Shown here: piece by piece, positions 1 through 12,413 of the stretch
Layout: each line of letters starts with the position of its first letter
How positions within the stretch are numbered: the first letter of the stretch is position 1
Assembly: GCA_051294375.1 (NCBI GenBank)
Contig: CM119266.1
Location: 25,126,659 to 25,190,658 of the forward strand
Length of the DNA: 64,000 nucleotides
Direction of reading: 5' to 3'
From: Paraspadella gotoi
Lineage: Eukaryota > Chaetognatha
The notes under the pieces: model-generated
Seen by the model: only the letters and a program-made list of their open reading frames with translations
What the model was told of the DNA's origin: nothing
The model's database searches: none
Made by a program: the position numbers and the translations under genes

Positions 1-297
1 CTGCGTTGCAAACTTTTTTTTTTGTCTAGTTTGTGTACGTAAACAAATCGCTCGATTTGTTTTTTAGAAAAATGCAAAGTTGCACACATCACCATGACGC
101 GAGTTTGGAGTCGACGACGACGACGACAAGCGACGCCGCCCTCGAAACTGCGTAGAAGCTCTGTAAAACAAATGGACAAACAAAAGAGCCACTTCGGTTT
201 GCGACGAAGAACGATGGCGACGACATAGACGAAACCAAAGATTTATTTTTTCCTATTTATATTTATATTACGACGAGATATAAAGCAAATGAACAAA

Positions 298-450
298 TAT
301 CGCTACGGTTTTATGAATGAATTATAAGAAGAAGAAAACAACACGTAAAACTAAAAAACCTCAACACGTCGCATCGACCCTGTAAGTTAAAGAAACATTC
401 AATAAGAGTCAGGCTCGAATCCGCCCCGATTGTTTCTATTGCCGACGAGA
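298..450 (+). repeat. Direct duplicate of 1816-1978
   Basis: The sequence starting at the tatcgctac motif here recurs in the same orientation right after the N gap at 1791-1815, with a few indels. The right arm has this segment only once, near 11890-12080. The simplest reading is two contig ends that overlap but were joined by a fixed gap instead of being merged. Confidence 0.75.
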
Positions 451-1790
451 GCGACCCCCCACTGGCGGAGGCCAACCACCACATTTACCTTGGGCCCCCC
501 GGGTAGCCCAGGAGGTGGGGAGGGGCGAGCCCGGAGTTAAAACTCATCGGATCAATACGACAGAATATTACGAGGGATAGTAGTATTCAACATATATATT
601 CATATATTGTGAGTAAACCAGAAGCGGAGAGAGTAGGGGGTTAGGGAGAGGGAGGAGTAGCCGGACCGAGTCGAAGTTGGCCTGATTTCAGTATTAAGCG
701 CGAATTTAAATTGAATTCGTCAAAGAGGAGAATAGAGTTTTACCAGTAGTTAAGATTTGAATTATTGGCCCCATTTTACTTATATGAGGAGTTTGAATTT
801 GACTACTCGCGTCCACATGTCTTGTCGGCAGCTTTTTAATTCTCTTTAATCGATCTACCGGGATATATAACCTCTTGCGGTCTGTTCGCGTAAAGCAATC
901 CGAAACTTATGTGATGATTAATATAAACTCAGTCCCCACAAATTCATTATTTGCGTAGGATTTGATGATCCGATCGTGAGGATGATTTTATAGTTTTTTG
1001 TTTCGGTGTTTTCGAATGTTCGTACATTCTTTTAGATGATGAAAGATTGCAGAAGAGAGAGAGAAGATTTGTGGACGATGCAGAGCCAGAGAGAGTAGAA
1101 GTGATAGAAAGCGAAGAATAAGCAGGTAAGACACAGACCAGGAGAGAAAGGATGCATTTTTTCTCTAAAGGTGCTGGTTTTTCGTTTCTACACCATAGTC
1201 ATAAGTTTGAATCCAATTTTGCAAGAGCACATAAGTAAGACACACAACGAAACAAAGAATGAAGGGATAAGGCGCCACACTTGTTTGCGAGCTTTGTAGC
1301 TCTCATCCAAAACACTCTGCGCGAAAGTCTGTTCGTTGTGTGGTCGTTTCTATTACGTGTGACTTCGGGGATCCTGTTTCGCTTTTCTTCTTCTCTCCTG
1401 GCTCTCTCCTCTTCCTTCCACCTTTTATCTTTCTTCCTCACTTTCTTCTTTCCCTCTCATACTTTTCTCTCTCTTCGCTTCGTCTTCTCTTCTCAGTCTC
1501 TTACCTCATCATCCCTCGCCTCTTTCATTCCTTCTCTTCTTCTTCGACTCTCGACACTCTCGCTACCCGATCTTCCTCTCGCCTCTTCTTTCACCTATCT
1601 TCATTCATGACTAATCTGTGTGAGGAATTCCTTTGCTTGCTCGGCCTCTCTCCTGTATCCTCATAAAAACGTCCGTCTCGTTCTGACATTCCTATTTTCT
1701 CTGGCTCTCTTTCTTTCTTGGATATTCTCCCTCTCCTCTCTCTGCTCTCTCTCCGTCATCTGCTCTCCATTTTCTCTCTCTTTCTCTCTC

Positions 1791-1815
1791 NNNNNNNNNN
1801 NNNNNNNNNNNNNNN
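1791..1815. other. 25-N assembly gap
   Basis: Exactly 25 unknown bases follow a CT-rich tract. The same length occurs at 6540-6564 and 36740-36764, so this is a scaffolder placeholder and not a measured gap. Confidence 0.95.
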
Positions 1816-2118
1816 TATTCGCTACCGGTTTTATGAATGAATTATAAGAAGAAGAAAAAAAAACAACCGTAAAACTAAAAAACACAAACGTCGCATCGAC
1901 CCTGTAAGTTAAGAAACATTCAATAAGAGTCAGGCTCGAATCCGCTCCGATTGTTTCTATTGCCGACGAGAGCGATAAAAACTCAATCGCAATCAATACA
2001 CATTACGCATATAGTATTAACTAATCTCCTCTTTTCTCTGTCTTCCTCTCAAATCCTCACGGCTTAATCTCTGCTTCTTCACGACGTTTGGCAATCAGAA
2101 GAGTGACAGATGCGGAAA

Positions 2119-2119
2119 C

Positions 2120-2176
<57 letters not shown>

Positions 2177-2212
2177 GAGAGAGAGAGAGAGTGAGTGTGA
2201 GAGAGAGAGAAA
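2119..2212. repeat. (GA)n microsatellite
   Basis: Near-pure GA dinucleotide tract with a few AAAG interruptions. Many long open frames of Ser-Leu or Arg-Glu repeats in this window are artefacts of such tracts. Others not listed separately lie near 4684-4719, 5624-5671, 7486-7515, 14736-14826, 15851-15962, 16511-16568, 17757-17794, 19018-19083, 30757-30791, 32293-32373, 32627-32704, 40885-40960, 41286-41368, 42029-42102 and 47235-47283. Confidence 0.95.
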
Positions 2213-3188
2213 GATAATGAGAGAGGAAAAAACGAAAGGAGTTAACTCGATTGTAGAATCCGCGAAAGTCGCACATAAATAACAATCACTCGCGTGAAAA
2301 AAGACTTGTCCCACTTTTGTCTCTGACTGTGAATGGGATCTTTGATTGTCGAATTCAACCCTTCAGATGTTCGGACTAATCAAGGTTCCGCTTTAATCCA
2401 CATTACGCTATAATCAGAAACCAGTCATCGGCATTTCGGTTTCCTTCTTGCTTTATCTCACAGCAGGGTCTCGACTCACCAGCTCGCGGAATCATAATTG
2501 GTGAAACTCACAGAACCTGAAAAGAAGGGGAAATGATTTCCTCACTTTTGAAAAACAAACCGGGGGTTTGAAGAAGGAATAAAAATGAGGGGAAATTATA
2601 GGTGAAGATTGAAGAGGAAGGAAATGATAAAATTCTTGTCTTGCCTCGCTCCGACATCTTCTCTCTTTCTTTTTTTCTTTTTATTCTTCATTTATTTCTT
2701 TCTCTTTTTTTCTTCTCTTCTCTCTATCTTTTTGATTCTTTCTTTGTTCTTTTTTCTTTCTGGTCAAAGTCCAACATCAAAGTCGGAATAACCTCGACGA
2801 ATCTCTTCGAAGGTCAGTAAAAAAAAAGTAATCATGGGTCAGATATAAAAGGTCAGAACGGTGAGTTAGATCTATCGCTCGCGTCTTTCTCTCTCTCTAC
2901 TCACTCGCGCCAAGGGAAGGCTTTTTGCCAAACTCGACGCGATGAGTTCGAGGGAACTTAAAAAACTGTGCAACAAGGTGTGCCCAAATCACGGTGCAAC
3001 AAGGTGTGCCCAAATCACTGTGCAAGGATGTGCGTAGTTAAAATGAGTTCGAAAAAAAAAACGAAAATCGAGAACCTAAAACTTAAAAAAAGAAAAAAAG
3101 AATCGAAATAAAAAAAGAAAGGAAATATAAAAAAGAAAGGAAAGATCCTAAACGTCGAAGAGTCAAACGCGATATAAACAAACCCGCG

Positions 3189-3682
3189 NNNNNNNNNNNN
3201 NNNNNNNNNNNNNNNNNNNNNNNNNNNNNNNNNNNNNNNNNNNNNNNNNNNNNNNNNNNNNNNNNNNNNNNNNNNNNNNNNNNNNNNNNNNNNNNNNNNN
3301 NNNNNNNNNNNNNNNNNNNNNNNNNNNNNNNNNNNNNNNNNNNNNNNNNNNNNNNNNNNNNNNNNNNNNNNNNNNNNNNNNNNNNNNNNNNNNNNNNNNN
3401 NNNNNNNNNNNNNNNNNNNNNNNNNNNNNNNNNNNNNNNNNNNNNNNNNNNNNNNNNNNNNNNNNNNNNNNNNNNNNNNNNNNNNNNNNNNNNNNNNNNN
3501 NNNNNNNNNNNNNNNNNNNNNNNNNNNNNNNNNNNNNNNNNNNNNNNNNNNNNNNNNNNNNNNNNNNNNNNNNNNNNNNNNNNNNNNNNNNNNNNNNNNN
3601 NNNNNNNNNNNNNNNNNNNNNNNNNNNNNNNNNNNNNNNNNNNNNNNNNNNNNNNNNNNNNNNNNNNNNNNNNNNNNNNNNN
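3189..3682. other. 494-N assembly gap
   Basis: Unknown bases in the left arm. The matching part of the right arm (about 9499-9903) is present and is dominated by a long GA tract and purine runs. The gap therefore probably covers a microsatellite of roughly that length. Confidence 0.95.
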
Positions 3683-4366
3683 ACAAGAAAAAATATAGAT
3701 TTCGACGCATTTCATAAAAGCCACAGGAAGCAGTGATGGGTGAGGGGGTAGCGGAGTGACGGGAGCACAAAGAGAATGAGGCGGGTTGGGGACTCACCTT
3801 CAGAAAATGGAAAAGAATTGAAAAAAGATAAAAGGTGAGGAAGAAGACGGGATGAAGAAGCGAAACAGATCCCTCGATCGATCTGACGCCCAAAGACTCG
3901 CAAATGTTTGGATGGGACGAGCCAAACAAGTTTCGCTTCTTACCCTCTTCCATCTTTTTTTTCTTTTTTCTTTTGCTCTTTTGCAAAATTTCAACTCTTG
4001 TAAACAAACAGACTTGAAAAAAATTTCACCTCTGGTGACGATTATTTTCTTTTCGTTTTTCCTTACATAGCGATAAATTCGAATTTAAGAAAAGGGTATA
4101 TTGTGGACGAACATCTAGAACACGCAACCAAAAAAAAACCCTCATTTTTTTCGAAGTACTTAACAAACAAGATTGAGGGGACGGACCGACGGACCGACTA
4201 AAAAACTGGGGGGAGTCAAACAACCGTAATAGTTAAAAAGCAAATTTAAACTACACGCCCATCATTAATCGCGCACTCCGCTTACTTTCCCTCCCTTCTC
4301 CCCACCCCCTACTCTCCGCTCTTCACCCTCTTCCCTCCCACCCCCTACTCTCCTTCAACTCCGCAG

Positions 4367-4465
4367 GGTTTGCCCGGAGCGGACGGATCCAAAGGTTCGC
4401 AGGGTCCCCAAGGATTTACGGGAGAGATCGGAAAGCCGGGTCCCATGGGGATGACCGGCCAAGTG
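4367..4465 (+). CDS. Fibrillar collagen chain P, 99-bp triple-helix exon (intact copy)
   Basis: A ccgcag acceptor and a gtgagt donor bound 99 bp encoding 11 Gly-X-Y triplets, starting GLPGADGSKG and ending GMTGQV. A 99-bp exon is a characteristic size in fibrillar collagen genes. It aligns with the chain M segment [13 protein letters not shown] at 59.0 kb, just after the N-terminal helical cross-link site. By homology it should be followed directly by the exon at 19614, which begins [10 protein letters not shown]. This copy is in the orientation of the downstream gene but sits in the left arm of the inverted duplication. The other copy (8696-8793, minus) is frame-damaged. It is a real collagen exon, but its placement is unreliable. 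Confidence 0.85.
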
Positions 4466-4678
4466 GTGAGTACCTTTACTTTTTTCAAAAGGGGTCGGGG
4501 TCGGGTGGATTTAATCGAGTCTCGGAGATGGTTTCGTCGAGCGCCGTGAACCCTACTCGGAAAATCTCGCCCGAGTAGGCGACGCCAGGCCCCGCCGTCC
4601 ATGACCTCGGATGATCCTAATCACTGGGCATCGAGTTTTACAACAACGCCCCTGTGGCAAGGAGAGAGAAGGCTCATT

Positions 4679-4726
<48 letters not shown>

Positions 4727-5620
4727 ATTACTTACCGATGTAAAATAGTAATATAAGATCAAGTGAAAATCCTCCTTGAGATTACAAACATTTCGCCGAT
4801 CAATTTCCAGACATCGTTACATCGTGTTTACCTCAGTTTTTGAGCGGAATCTTAAAGTAAACAAACTTCGCCGATCGGGAAAGAAAAAGGCAACGAATTC
4901 CGAAAAGGGATTTTTTTTTTGGTGGTGAAACTGGATCCAGGAATTCGTGAGCGGTTGGGGTGTTGAAGGGGCGAAAAATGGATATTGAACATACTATGAA
5001 TAAAAAATGTTTAAACTTCACATTAGATAAAAAGAAAACTAATAATTTAATGAAATTTATTAGGTAAAAAAATTATCTGTCATAAAACTGAATGAAGATT
5101 GTATAAATGGTAACTGTCCAGAAAAGTCATCTGTAAATTATATTCTGAGAAAAAAAGAATTCGTTAGTTGAAGGTAAGACGGAACGAATGACCGATGTTA
5201 CGAGACAACATCTGAAAAGAATCTTTCTAGACAGAAAAAAAAAATAAAATTCCTACGCAGAAAAAAAGTGAAGATTAACGATAAAAGATGAAAAAGAATT
5301 TGACACAAATTAACCCGTTAGTTACTAAGTCTAAAAACGTGAGGCCCTCGTCTTCCCTCCTTCCAACGGGGTTAAGCGGTTTTGACAAGATACACAAGGA
5401 AAACAAATACGCATAACGGATCAGCGATCGGCTTACGGACTGGAGGGGCCAAAGCCAACAAAGATACTCCAAATGATTTTAAAGGAAGGGGGTGGAAGCA
5501 GTCGATCGAGGGGGGTGTGGAAGTGAAAAGAAAGAAATCGAAGAAAATGGCTGGCGGGGAGTTGAAATGCGGATCGTGAAAAAGAGCAGACGGAATCTGG
5601 AAAACTCCAAGTTGCAGATT

Positions 5621-5673
<53 letters not shown>

Positions 5674-6539
5674 TAACACGGTACCGGGACGGAAAGAAAT
5701 CTTTACCTGCCCCCCGCCCTGCTTTTAGAAAAAAAAAATCGCCAAAAAAAAAATGCCGGAGATTTTAAGGGGGGTGAAGCAGACCTCCTCACGCAGCCTC
5801 CACCCAAAAAAAATTGGGTGTTTAGTGACATCGATTACCCGGCGCTTTTTTTTTCTGATGAGGGGTAATGGGGCACTGCCCAGGAGGGAGAAGGAAAAAA
5901 AAGAAAGATAATTTACTATCTCGAAGACGTCATAAATTGATGGTTACACCTTACCACTTACTCTAGTAACTTTAACACGTTCATAAAGTTGGTTCAAAGT
6001 TTATTAATTTTATCGCATAAATAAAAATTTTTTTGGGGGGGGTTTCCGACTTTCGGACGCCAGTCAACAGGGGGGACGATGTGATCATGAGAGTCCCCCC
6101 CTTTTTTTAAAGAAAAAGATGTAGTGGTATTATCCTTTCTTTTTCGCTGTGAATATATTAGAGGCACAATTTGATTTGACATAGCAACGAATTTATTTCA
6201 ATGATGAAAACGTACATGTTTCGGCTTTAATTGCAAGCCTTCATCAGCGTCAATTGTGCCTCTAAGAAAAAGATGTATAAATTAAACATAGAATATATGA
6301 TTTTTTTTTTTTAGAATGAAATAAGATTTGCGACATCGCGTCCCAGGATGTTTTGGTTTCGAAGTTTTCAAACTTAATTTTAACATTTTTAGCCGATGAG
6401 CGAGTGAGGGAAGAAGGAGCGGGGGGGGGGAAAGGCTGAAGGGGAAGTGAGAGGGACAAACGTAGACAGAGAGTTTACAGTTATTAGTTCACGTCGCTCA
6501 TTTTTCACTTCCTCTCTCTGTCTCTCTCTCTCTCTCTCT

Positions 6540-6564
6540 NNNNNNNNNNNNNNNNNNNNNNNNN
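6540..6564. other. 25-N gap at the centre of the inverted duplication
   Basis: A fixed-length placeholder between a CT tract and a GA tract, exactly at the symmetry axis of the two arms. It is a join between contigs. Confidence 0.95.
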
Positions 6565-6634
<70 letters not shown>

Positions 6635-8695
6635 GGAAGTGAAAAATGAGCGAGACGTGAACTAATAACTGTAAACTCTCTGTCTACGTTTGTCCCTCTC
6701 ACTTCCCCTTCAGCCTTTCCCCCCCCCGCTCCTTCTTCCCTCACTCGCTCATCGGCTAAAAATGTTAAAATTAAGTTTTGAAAACTTCGAAACCAAAACA
6801 TCCTGGGACGCGATGTCGCAAATCTTATTTATTCTAAAAAAAAAAAAATCATATATTCTATGTTTAATTTATTACATCTTTTTCTTAGAGGCACAATTGA
6901 CGCTGATGAAGGCTTGCAATTTAAAGCCGAAACATGTACGTTTTCATCATTGAAATAAATTCGTTGCTATGTCAAATCAAATTGTGCCTCTAATAATATT
7001 CACAGCGAAAAAGAAAGGATAATACCCATACAATCTTTTTCTTTAAAAAAAGGGGGGACTCTCATGATCACATCGTCCCCCCTGTTGACTGGCGTCCGAA
7101 AGTCGGAAACCCCCCAAAAAAAATTTTTTTTTTTTATTTATGCGATAAATTAATAAACTTTTGAACCAACTTTATGAACGTGTTAAAGTTACTAGAGTAA
7201 GTGGTAAGGTGTAACCATCAATTTATGACGTCTTCGAGATAGTAAATTATGTTTCTTTTTTTTTCCTTCTCCCTCCTGGGCAGTGCCCCATTACCCCTCA
7301 TCAGAAAAAAAAAGCGCGGGTAATCGATGTCACTAAACACCCAATTTTTTTGGGTGGAGGCTGCGTGAGGAGGTCTGCTTCACCCCCCTTAAAAATCCTC
7401 CGGCATTTTTTTTTTTGCGGATTTTTTTTTCTAAAAGCAGGGCGGGGGGCAGGTAAAGATTTCTTTCCGTCCGTACCGTGTTAAGATCTCTCTCTCTCTC
7501 TCTCTCTCTCTCTGCTCTCTCCAAATCTGCAACTTGGAGTTTTCCAGATTCCGTCTGCTCTTTTTCACGATCCGCATTTCAACTCTCCCCGCCAGCCATT
7601 TTCTTCGATTCTTTCTTTTTCACTTCCAACACCCCCTCGATCGACTGCTTCCACCCCCTTCCTTTAAAATCATTTGGAGTATCTTAGTTGGCTTTGGCCC
7701 CTCCAGTCCGTAAGCCGATCGCTGATCCGTTATGCGTATTTGTTTTCCTTGTGTGTATCTTGTCAAAACCGCTTAACCCCGTTGGAGGAGGGAAGAACGA
7801 GGGCCTCACGTTTTTAGACTTAGTAACTAACGGGTTAATTTGTGTCAAATTCTTTTTCATCTTTTATCGTTAATCTTCACTTTTTTTCTGCGTAGGAATT
7901 TTTTTTTTTTTTTTTTTCTGTCAGAAAGAATCTTTTCAGATTGTTGTCTCGTTAACATCGGTCATTCGTTCCGTCTTATAACCTTCAACTAACGAATTCT
8001 TTTTTCTCAGAATATAATTTACAGATGACTTTTCTGGACAGTTACCATTTATAAAAATCTTCATTCAGTTTTATGACAGATAATTTTTTACCTAATAAAT
8101 TTCATTAAATTATTAGTTTCTTTTATCTATGTGAAGTTTAAACATTTTTATTCATAGTATGTTCAATATCCATTTTTCGCCCTTCAACACCCCAACCCGT
8201 CACGAAATTCCTGGATCCAGTTTCACCAACCAAAAAAAAAAATCCCTTTTCGGAATTCGTTGCCTTTTTCTTTCCCGATCGGCGACAGTTTGTTTACTTT
8301 AAGATTCCGCTCAAAAAACTGGAGGTAAACACGATGTAACGATGTCTGGAAATTGATCGGCGAAATGTTTGTAATCTCAAGGAGATTTCACTTGATCTTA
8401 TATTACTATTTACATCGGTAAGTAATCCCCCCCCCCTCTCTCTCTCTTCCTCTCTTCTCTCTCTCTCTCTCGTCACTCTAATGAGCCTTCTCTCTCCTGC
8501 CACAGGGGCGTTGTTGTTAAAACTCGATGCCCAGTGATTAGGCATCATCCGAGGTCATGGACGGCGGGGCCTGGCGTCCGCCTACTCGGGCGAGATTTTC
8601 CGAGTAGGGTTCACCGGCGCTCGACGAAACCATCTCGCGAGACTCGATTAAATCCACCGACCCCGACCCCTTTTGAAAAAAGTAAAGGTACTCAC

Positions 8696-8793
8696 CACTT
8701 GGCCGGTCATCCCCATGGGACCCGGCTTTCCGATCTCTCCCGTAAATCCTTGGGGACCCCTGCGAACCTTTGATCGTCCGCTCCGGGCAAACC
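8696..8793 (-). pseudogene. Frame-damaged second copy of the 99-bp collagen exon
   Basis: Reads on the minus strand from a cccgcag acceptor to a gtgagt donor, like the exon at 4367-4465, but is 98 bp long. Two bases are missing around the GAD-GSK codons and one G is added in the GSQ-GPQ region, so the Gly-X-Y frame breaks. The damage looks like sequencing error in a G-rich run rather than decay, because both splice sites are kept. Its strand agrees with the other displaced chain P exons at 15.6 and 17 kb. Confidence 0.7.
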
Positions 8794-9628
8794 CTGCGGG
8801 AGTTGAAGGAGAGTAAGGGGGTGGGAGGGAAGAGGGTGAAGAGCGGAGAGTAGGGGGTGGGGAGAAGGGAGGGAAAGTAAGCGGAGTGCGCGATTAATGA
8901 TTGGGCGTGTAGTTTAAATTGCTTTTTAACTATTACGGTTGTTTAACTCCCCACAGTTTTTTAGTCGGTCCCGTCGGTCCGTCCCCTCAAATCTTGTTTG
9001 TTAAGTACTTCGAAAAAAATGAGGGTTTTTTTTTGGTTGCGTGTTTCTTGATGTTCGTCCACAATATACCCTTTTCTCTTAAATTCGAATTTATCGCTAC
9101 GTAAGGAAAAACGAAAAGAAAATAATCGTCCACCAGAGGTGAAATTTTTTTCAAGTCTGTTTTGTTTACAAGAGTGAAATTTTGCAAAAGGAGCAAAAGA
9201 AAAAAAGAAAAAAAAGATGGAAGAGAGGGTAAAGAGCGAAACTTGTGTTGCTCGTCCATCCAAACATTTGCGAGTCTTTGGGCGTCAGAATCGATCGAGG
9301 GATCTGTTTCGCTTTCTTCATCCCGTCTTCTTTCCTCACCTTTTATCTTTTTTCAATTCTTTTCCATTTTTCTGAAGGTGAGTCCCCTACCCGCCTCATC
9401 TCTCTTTTGTGCTCCGTCAACTCCGCTAGCTAACCCCTCACCCATCACTGCTTCCTGTGGCTTTTATGAAATGCGTCGAAATCTATATTTTTTCTTGTTT
9501 TGATATCTTCAGTATCTCTCTCTCTCTCTCCTTCTCTTCTCTCTCTCTCTTCGTCCACTCCCCAACATGGAAGAGAGATGGAGCGAAGAAAGATGGGGAT
9601 GAGGAAGGAAGAAAGGAAAGAAAGAAAC

Positions 9629-9632
9629 TGAA

Positions 9633-9712
<80 letters not shown>
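9629..9712. repeat. (GA)n microsatellite
   Basis: About 80 bp of GA repeats in the right arm. It corresponds to the region hidden by the 494-N gap in the left arm. Confidence 0.95.
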
Positions 9713-9713
<1 letters not shown>

Positions 9714-11196
9714 CCTCGACTCCTGCATTTTGTTTACCGGAAGAAGTCCTCCTCTTTTGTCAAGAGGAAGCGAGGAAGAAAAAAAAAGTCAGGAATTGAC
9801 TTTTTTTTTAAGGGTAGGGGGGAAGGGGAGGAAAGGTAGGAGGGAAAGGGGGGGAAGGGGGCAAAGATGTAGGAGCAGGGGGGGGGCGAGGAAAAGAAGG
9901 GGCCCGCGGGTTTGTTTATATCGCGTTTGACTCTTCGACGTTTAGGATCTTTCCTTTCTTTTTTATATTCCTTTCTTTTTTTATTTCGATTCTTTTTTCT
10001 TTTTTTAAGTTTTAGGTTCTCGATTTTCGTTTTTTTTTTCGAACTCATTTTAACTACGCACATCCTTGCACAGTGATTTGGGCACACCTTCTTGGCACCG
10101 TGATTTGGGCACACCTTGTTGCACAGTTTTTTTAAGTTCCCTCCGAACTCATCGGGTCGAGTTGCAAAAGCCTTCCCTTGGCGCGAGTGAGTAGAGAGAG
10201 AGAAAGACGCGAGCGATAGATCTAACTCACCGTTCTGACCTTTTATATCTGACCCATGATTAACTTTTTTTTTACTGACCTTCGAAGAGATTCGTCAGAG
10301 GTTATTCCGACTTTGATGTTGGACTTTTGACCAGAAAGAAAAAAGAACAAAGAAAGAATCAAAAAGATAGAGAGAAGAAGAAGAAAAAAGAGAAAGAAAA
10401 TAAATGAAGAATAAAAAGAAAAAAAGAAAGAGAGAAGATGTCGGAGCGAGGCCAAGACAAGAATTTATCATTTCCTTCCTCTTCAATTCTTCACCTATAA
10501 TTTCCCTCATTTTTATTCCTTCAAACCCCCGGTTTGTTTTCAAAAGTGAGGAAATCATTTCCCCTTCTTTTCAGGTTCTTGTGAGTTTCACCAATTAATG
10601 ATTCCGCGAGCTGGTGAGTCGAGACCCTGCCGTGAGATAAAGCAAGAAGGAACCGAAATTGCCGATGACTGGTTTCTGATTATAGCCGTAATGTGGATTA
10701 AAAGCGGGAACCTTGATTAGGTCCGAACATCTGAAGGGTTGAATTCGACAATACCAAAGATCCATTCACAGGTCAGAGACAAAGTGGGACAAGTCTTTTT
10801 TCCGCGAGTGATTGTTATTTATGTGCGACTTTCACGATTCACAAATCGAGTTAACTCCTTTCGTTTTTTTCCTCTCTCTTACTTCTTTCTCTCTCTCTCT
10901 ACTCTCTCTTCATCTCTCTCTCTCCCTCTCTCTTCTCTCTCTCTCTCTCGTCTCTTCTCTCTCTCTCTCTCTCTCTTCTGTTTCCGCATCTTGTCACTCT
11001 TCTGATTGCCAAACGTCGTGAAGAAGCAGAGATTAAGCCGTGAGGATTTGAGAGGAAAGACAGAGAGAGAGAGAGAGAGCAGATGAGAGAGAGAGACGAG
11101 AGAGAGAGGAGAGAAGAGAGGAGGAAGAGTCTCTACACAGAAAGCATTGATGAGATAGTGAAGAAGATGGCAGGGGGAAGATTCGAGTGTCAAGCT

Positions 11197-11199
11197 GAT

Positions 11200-11261
<62 letters not shown>
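11197..11261. repeat. (GA)n microsatellite
   Basis: Pure GA tract of about 65 bp within a larger purine-rich block (11060-11262). Confidence 0.95.
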
Positions 11262-11262
<1 letters not shown>

Positions 11263-11357
11263 GGGGGAGAAGGGTAACCTTAGAAAAACGCATCGGACAC
11301 TAGGAATGGTGGCTAAGATGAATGGACTATTTTGGCACGAAAACTAGAAATGATTCA

Positions 11358-11371
11358 TCTCTCTCTCTCTC

Positions 11372-11411
<40 letters not shown>

Positions 11412-11443
11412 TCTCTCTCCTCTTTACTCTCTTCTTTCTCTCT

Positions 11444-11474
<31 letters not shown>

Positions 11475-11517
11475 CTTCTTCTCTTCTCTTCTTCCTCTCT
11501 CTCTCTCCTCTCTCTTT

Positions 11518-11548
<31 letters not shown>

Positions 11549-11595
11549 CTCTTCTGCTCTCTCTCCTCTCCTCCTCTTTCTCTCTCTCTCTATCA

Positions 11596-11626
<31 letters not shown>

Positions 11627-11653
11627 GTCTCTCTCTCTGCTCTCTCTCTCTCA
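11358..11653. repeat. Long CT-rich tract
   Basis: About 300 bp of CT repeats with TTC and CTC interruptions. The long Ser-Leu or Arg-Glu open frames across it are composition artefacts. It is absent or much shorter in the left arm. Confidence 0.95.
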
Positions 11654-12413
11654 TAACATTCATACTCGCGTCGAATCAATCACGAAATAATTGTCTGATT
11701 TTTATGCTCTACATTAATTTCGGTTGCTACAGTGCAACGACGCGAAAGTTATTATTAGATGCGATTAAAAGATTAAAAGCGCTGACGATTATCTATCTTG
11801 TTTAAATCTATCTTTACGAATACTTACTGAAATCAAAATCGTTATACAATATAATAAATAGTTAATACTATATGCGTATGTGAATGTATTGGGAGTTTTA
11901 TCGCTCTCGTCGGCAAAAGTAAACAATCGGCAGGTAACTTGAGCCAGGTGAACTCTTATTGGATGTTCTATAAGTTACAGGGTCGATGCACCGTTTGACG
12001 TTTTTTAGTTTTAGCTTTGTTTTTTTTTCTCTTCTCTACTTAATAATTTTACAATTCTATCTTATAAGCGCAGTGGTAGCGAGGTTGTATCATTGGTGCC
12101 TGTAAGGGGATATCTACGTCGAACATGATAGTAGAATATAAGATGGAGGGACCGTAAAAATCACAAATCTGTATGGTTCGGTCTATGATACGTCGGCCAT
12201 GGTTCATTCGATGTCAAACCGAAGTGGACTCTTTTTTGTTTGTCCCAATTTGTTTTACGTAGACTTCTACGCCATTTTTCGAAGGGCGGCGTCGTGTGTC
12301 CGTCGTCGTCGTCCCGACTCAACTCCGCGTCATGGTGAGTGTGCAACTTTGCTATTTTGTCTAAAACTCAAATCGAGCGATTTGTTTACGTACACAAACT
12401 AGACAAAGTTGAC

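Larger units (their letters stand above)
1..6539. repeat. Left arm of a giant imperfect inverted duplication
   Basis: This stretch is the reverse complement, with many indels and mismatches, of about 6565-12413. Anchors seen on both sides include the segment near 30-60 versus 12370-12400, 6181-6460 versus 6690-6960, and the collagen exon at 4367 versus 8793. The left arm also holds about 1.4 kb (roughly 450-1815) with no counterpart in the right arm. Differences cluster in homopolymers and GA tracts, as expected of a long-read fold-back or an uncollapsed low-quality duplicate rather than a functional palindrome. Confidence 0.85.
6565..12413. repeat. Right arm of the giant inverted duplication
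   Basis: Reverse complement of the left arm, shorter because it lacks the 450-1815 block and longer in GA/CT tracts (for example 11060-11660). Indels relative to the left arm occur every few tens of bases. It carries a damaged copy of the 99-bp collagen exon at 8696-8793 on the minus strand. Confidence 0.85.

Noticed and set aside
480-530. Collagen-like PPGLPGGPK on the minus strand
   Set aside because: Only about four triplets, no clear acceptor, and it lies in a block without a counterpart in the other arm; chance G/C-rich sequence cannot be excluded.
2088-2282. Arg-Glu repeat open frames in GA tracts
   Set aside because: Pure dinucleotide translation; the same happens at every GA tract in the window.
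11322-11805. Long Ser/Leu-rich open frames
   Set aside because: They translate a CT dinucleotide tract; both strands stay open because of composition. No splice structure or start context supports a gene.
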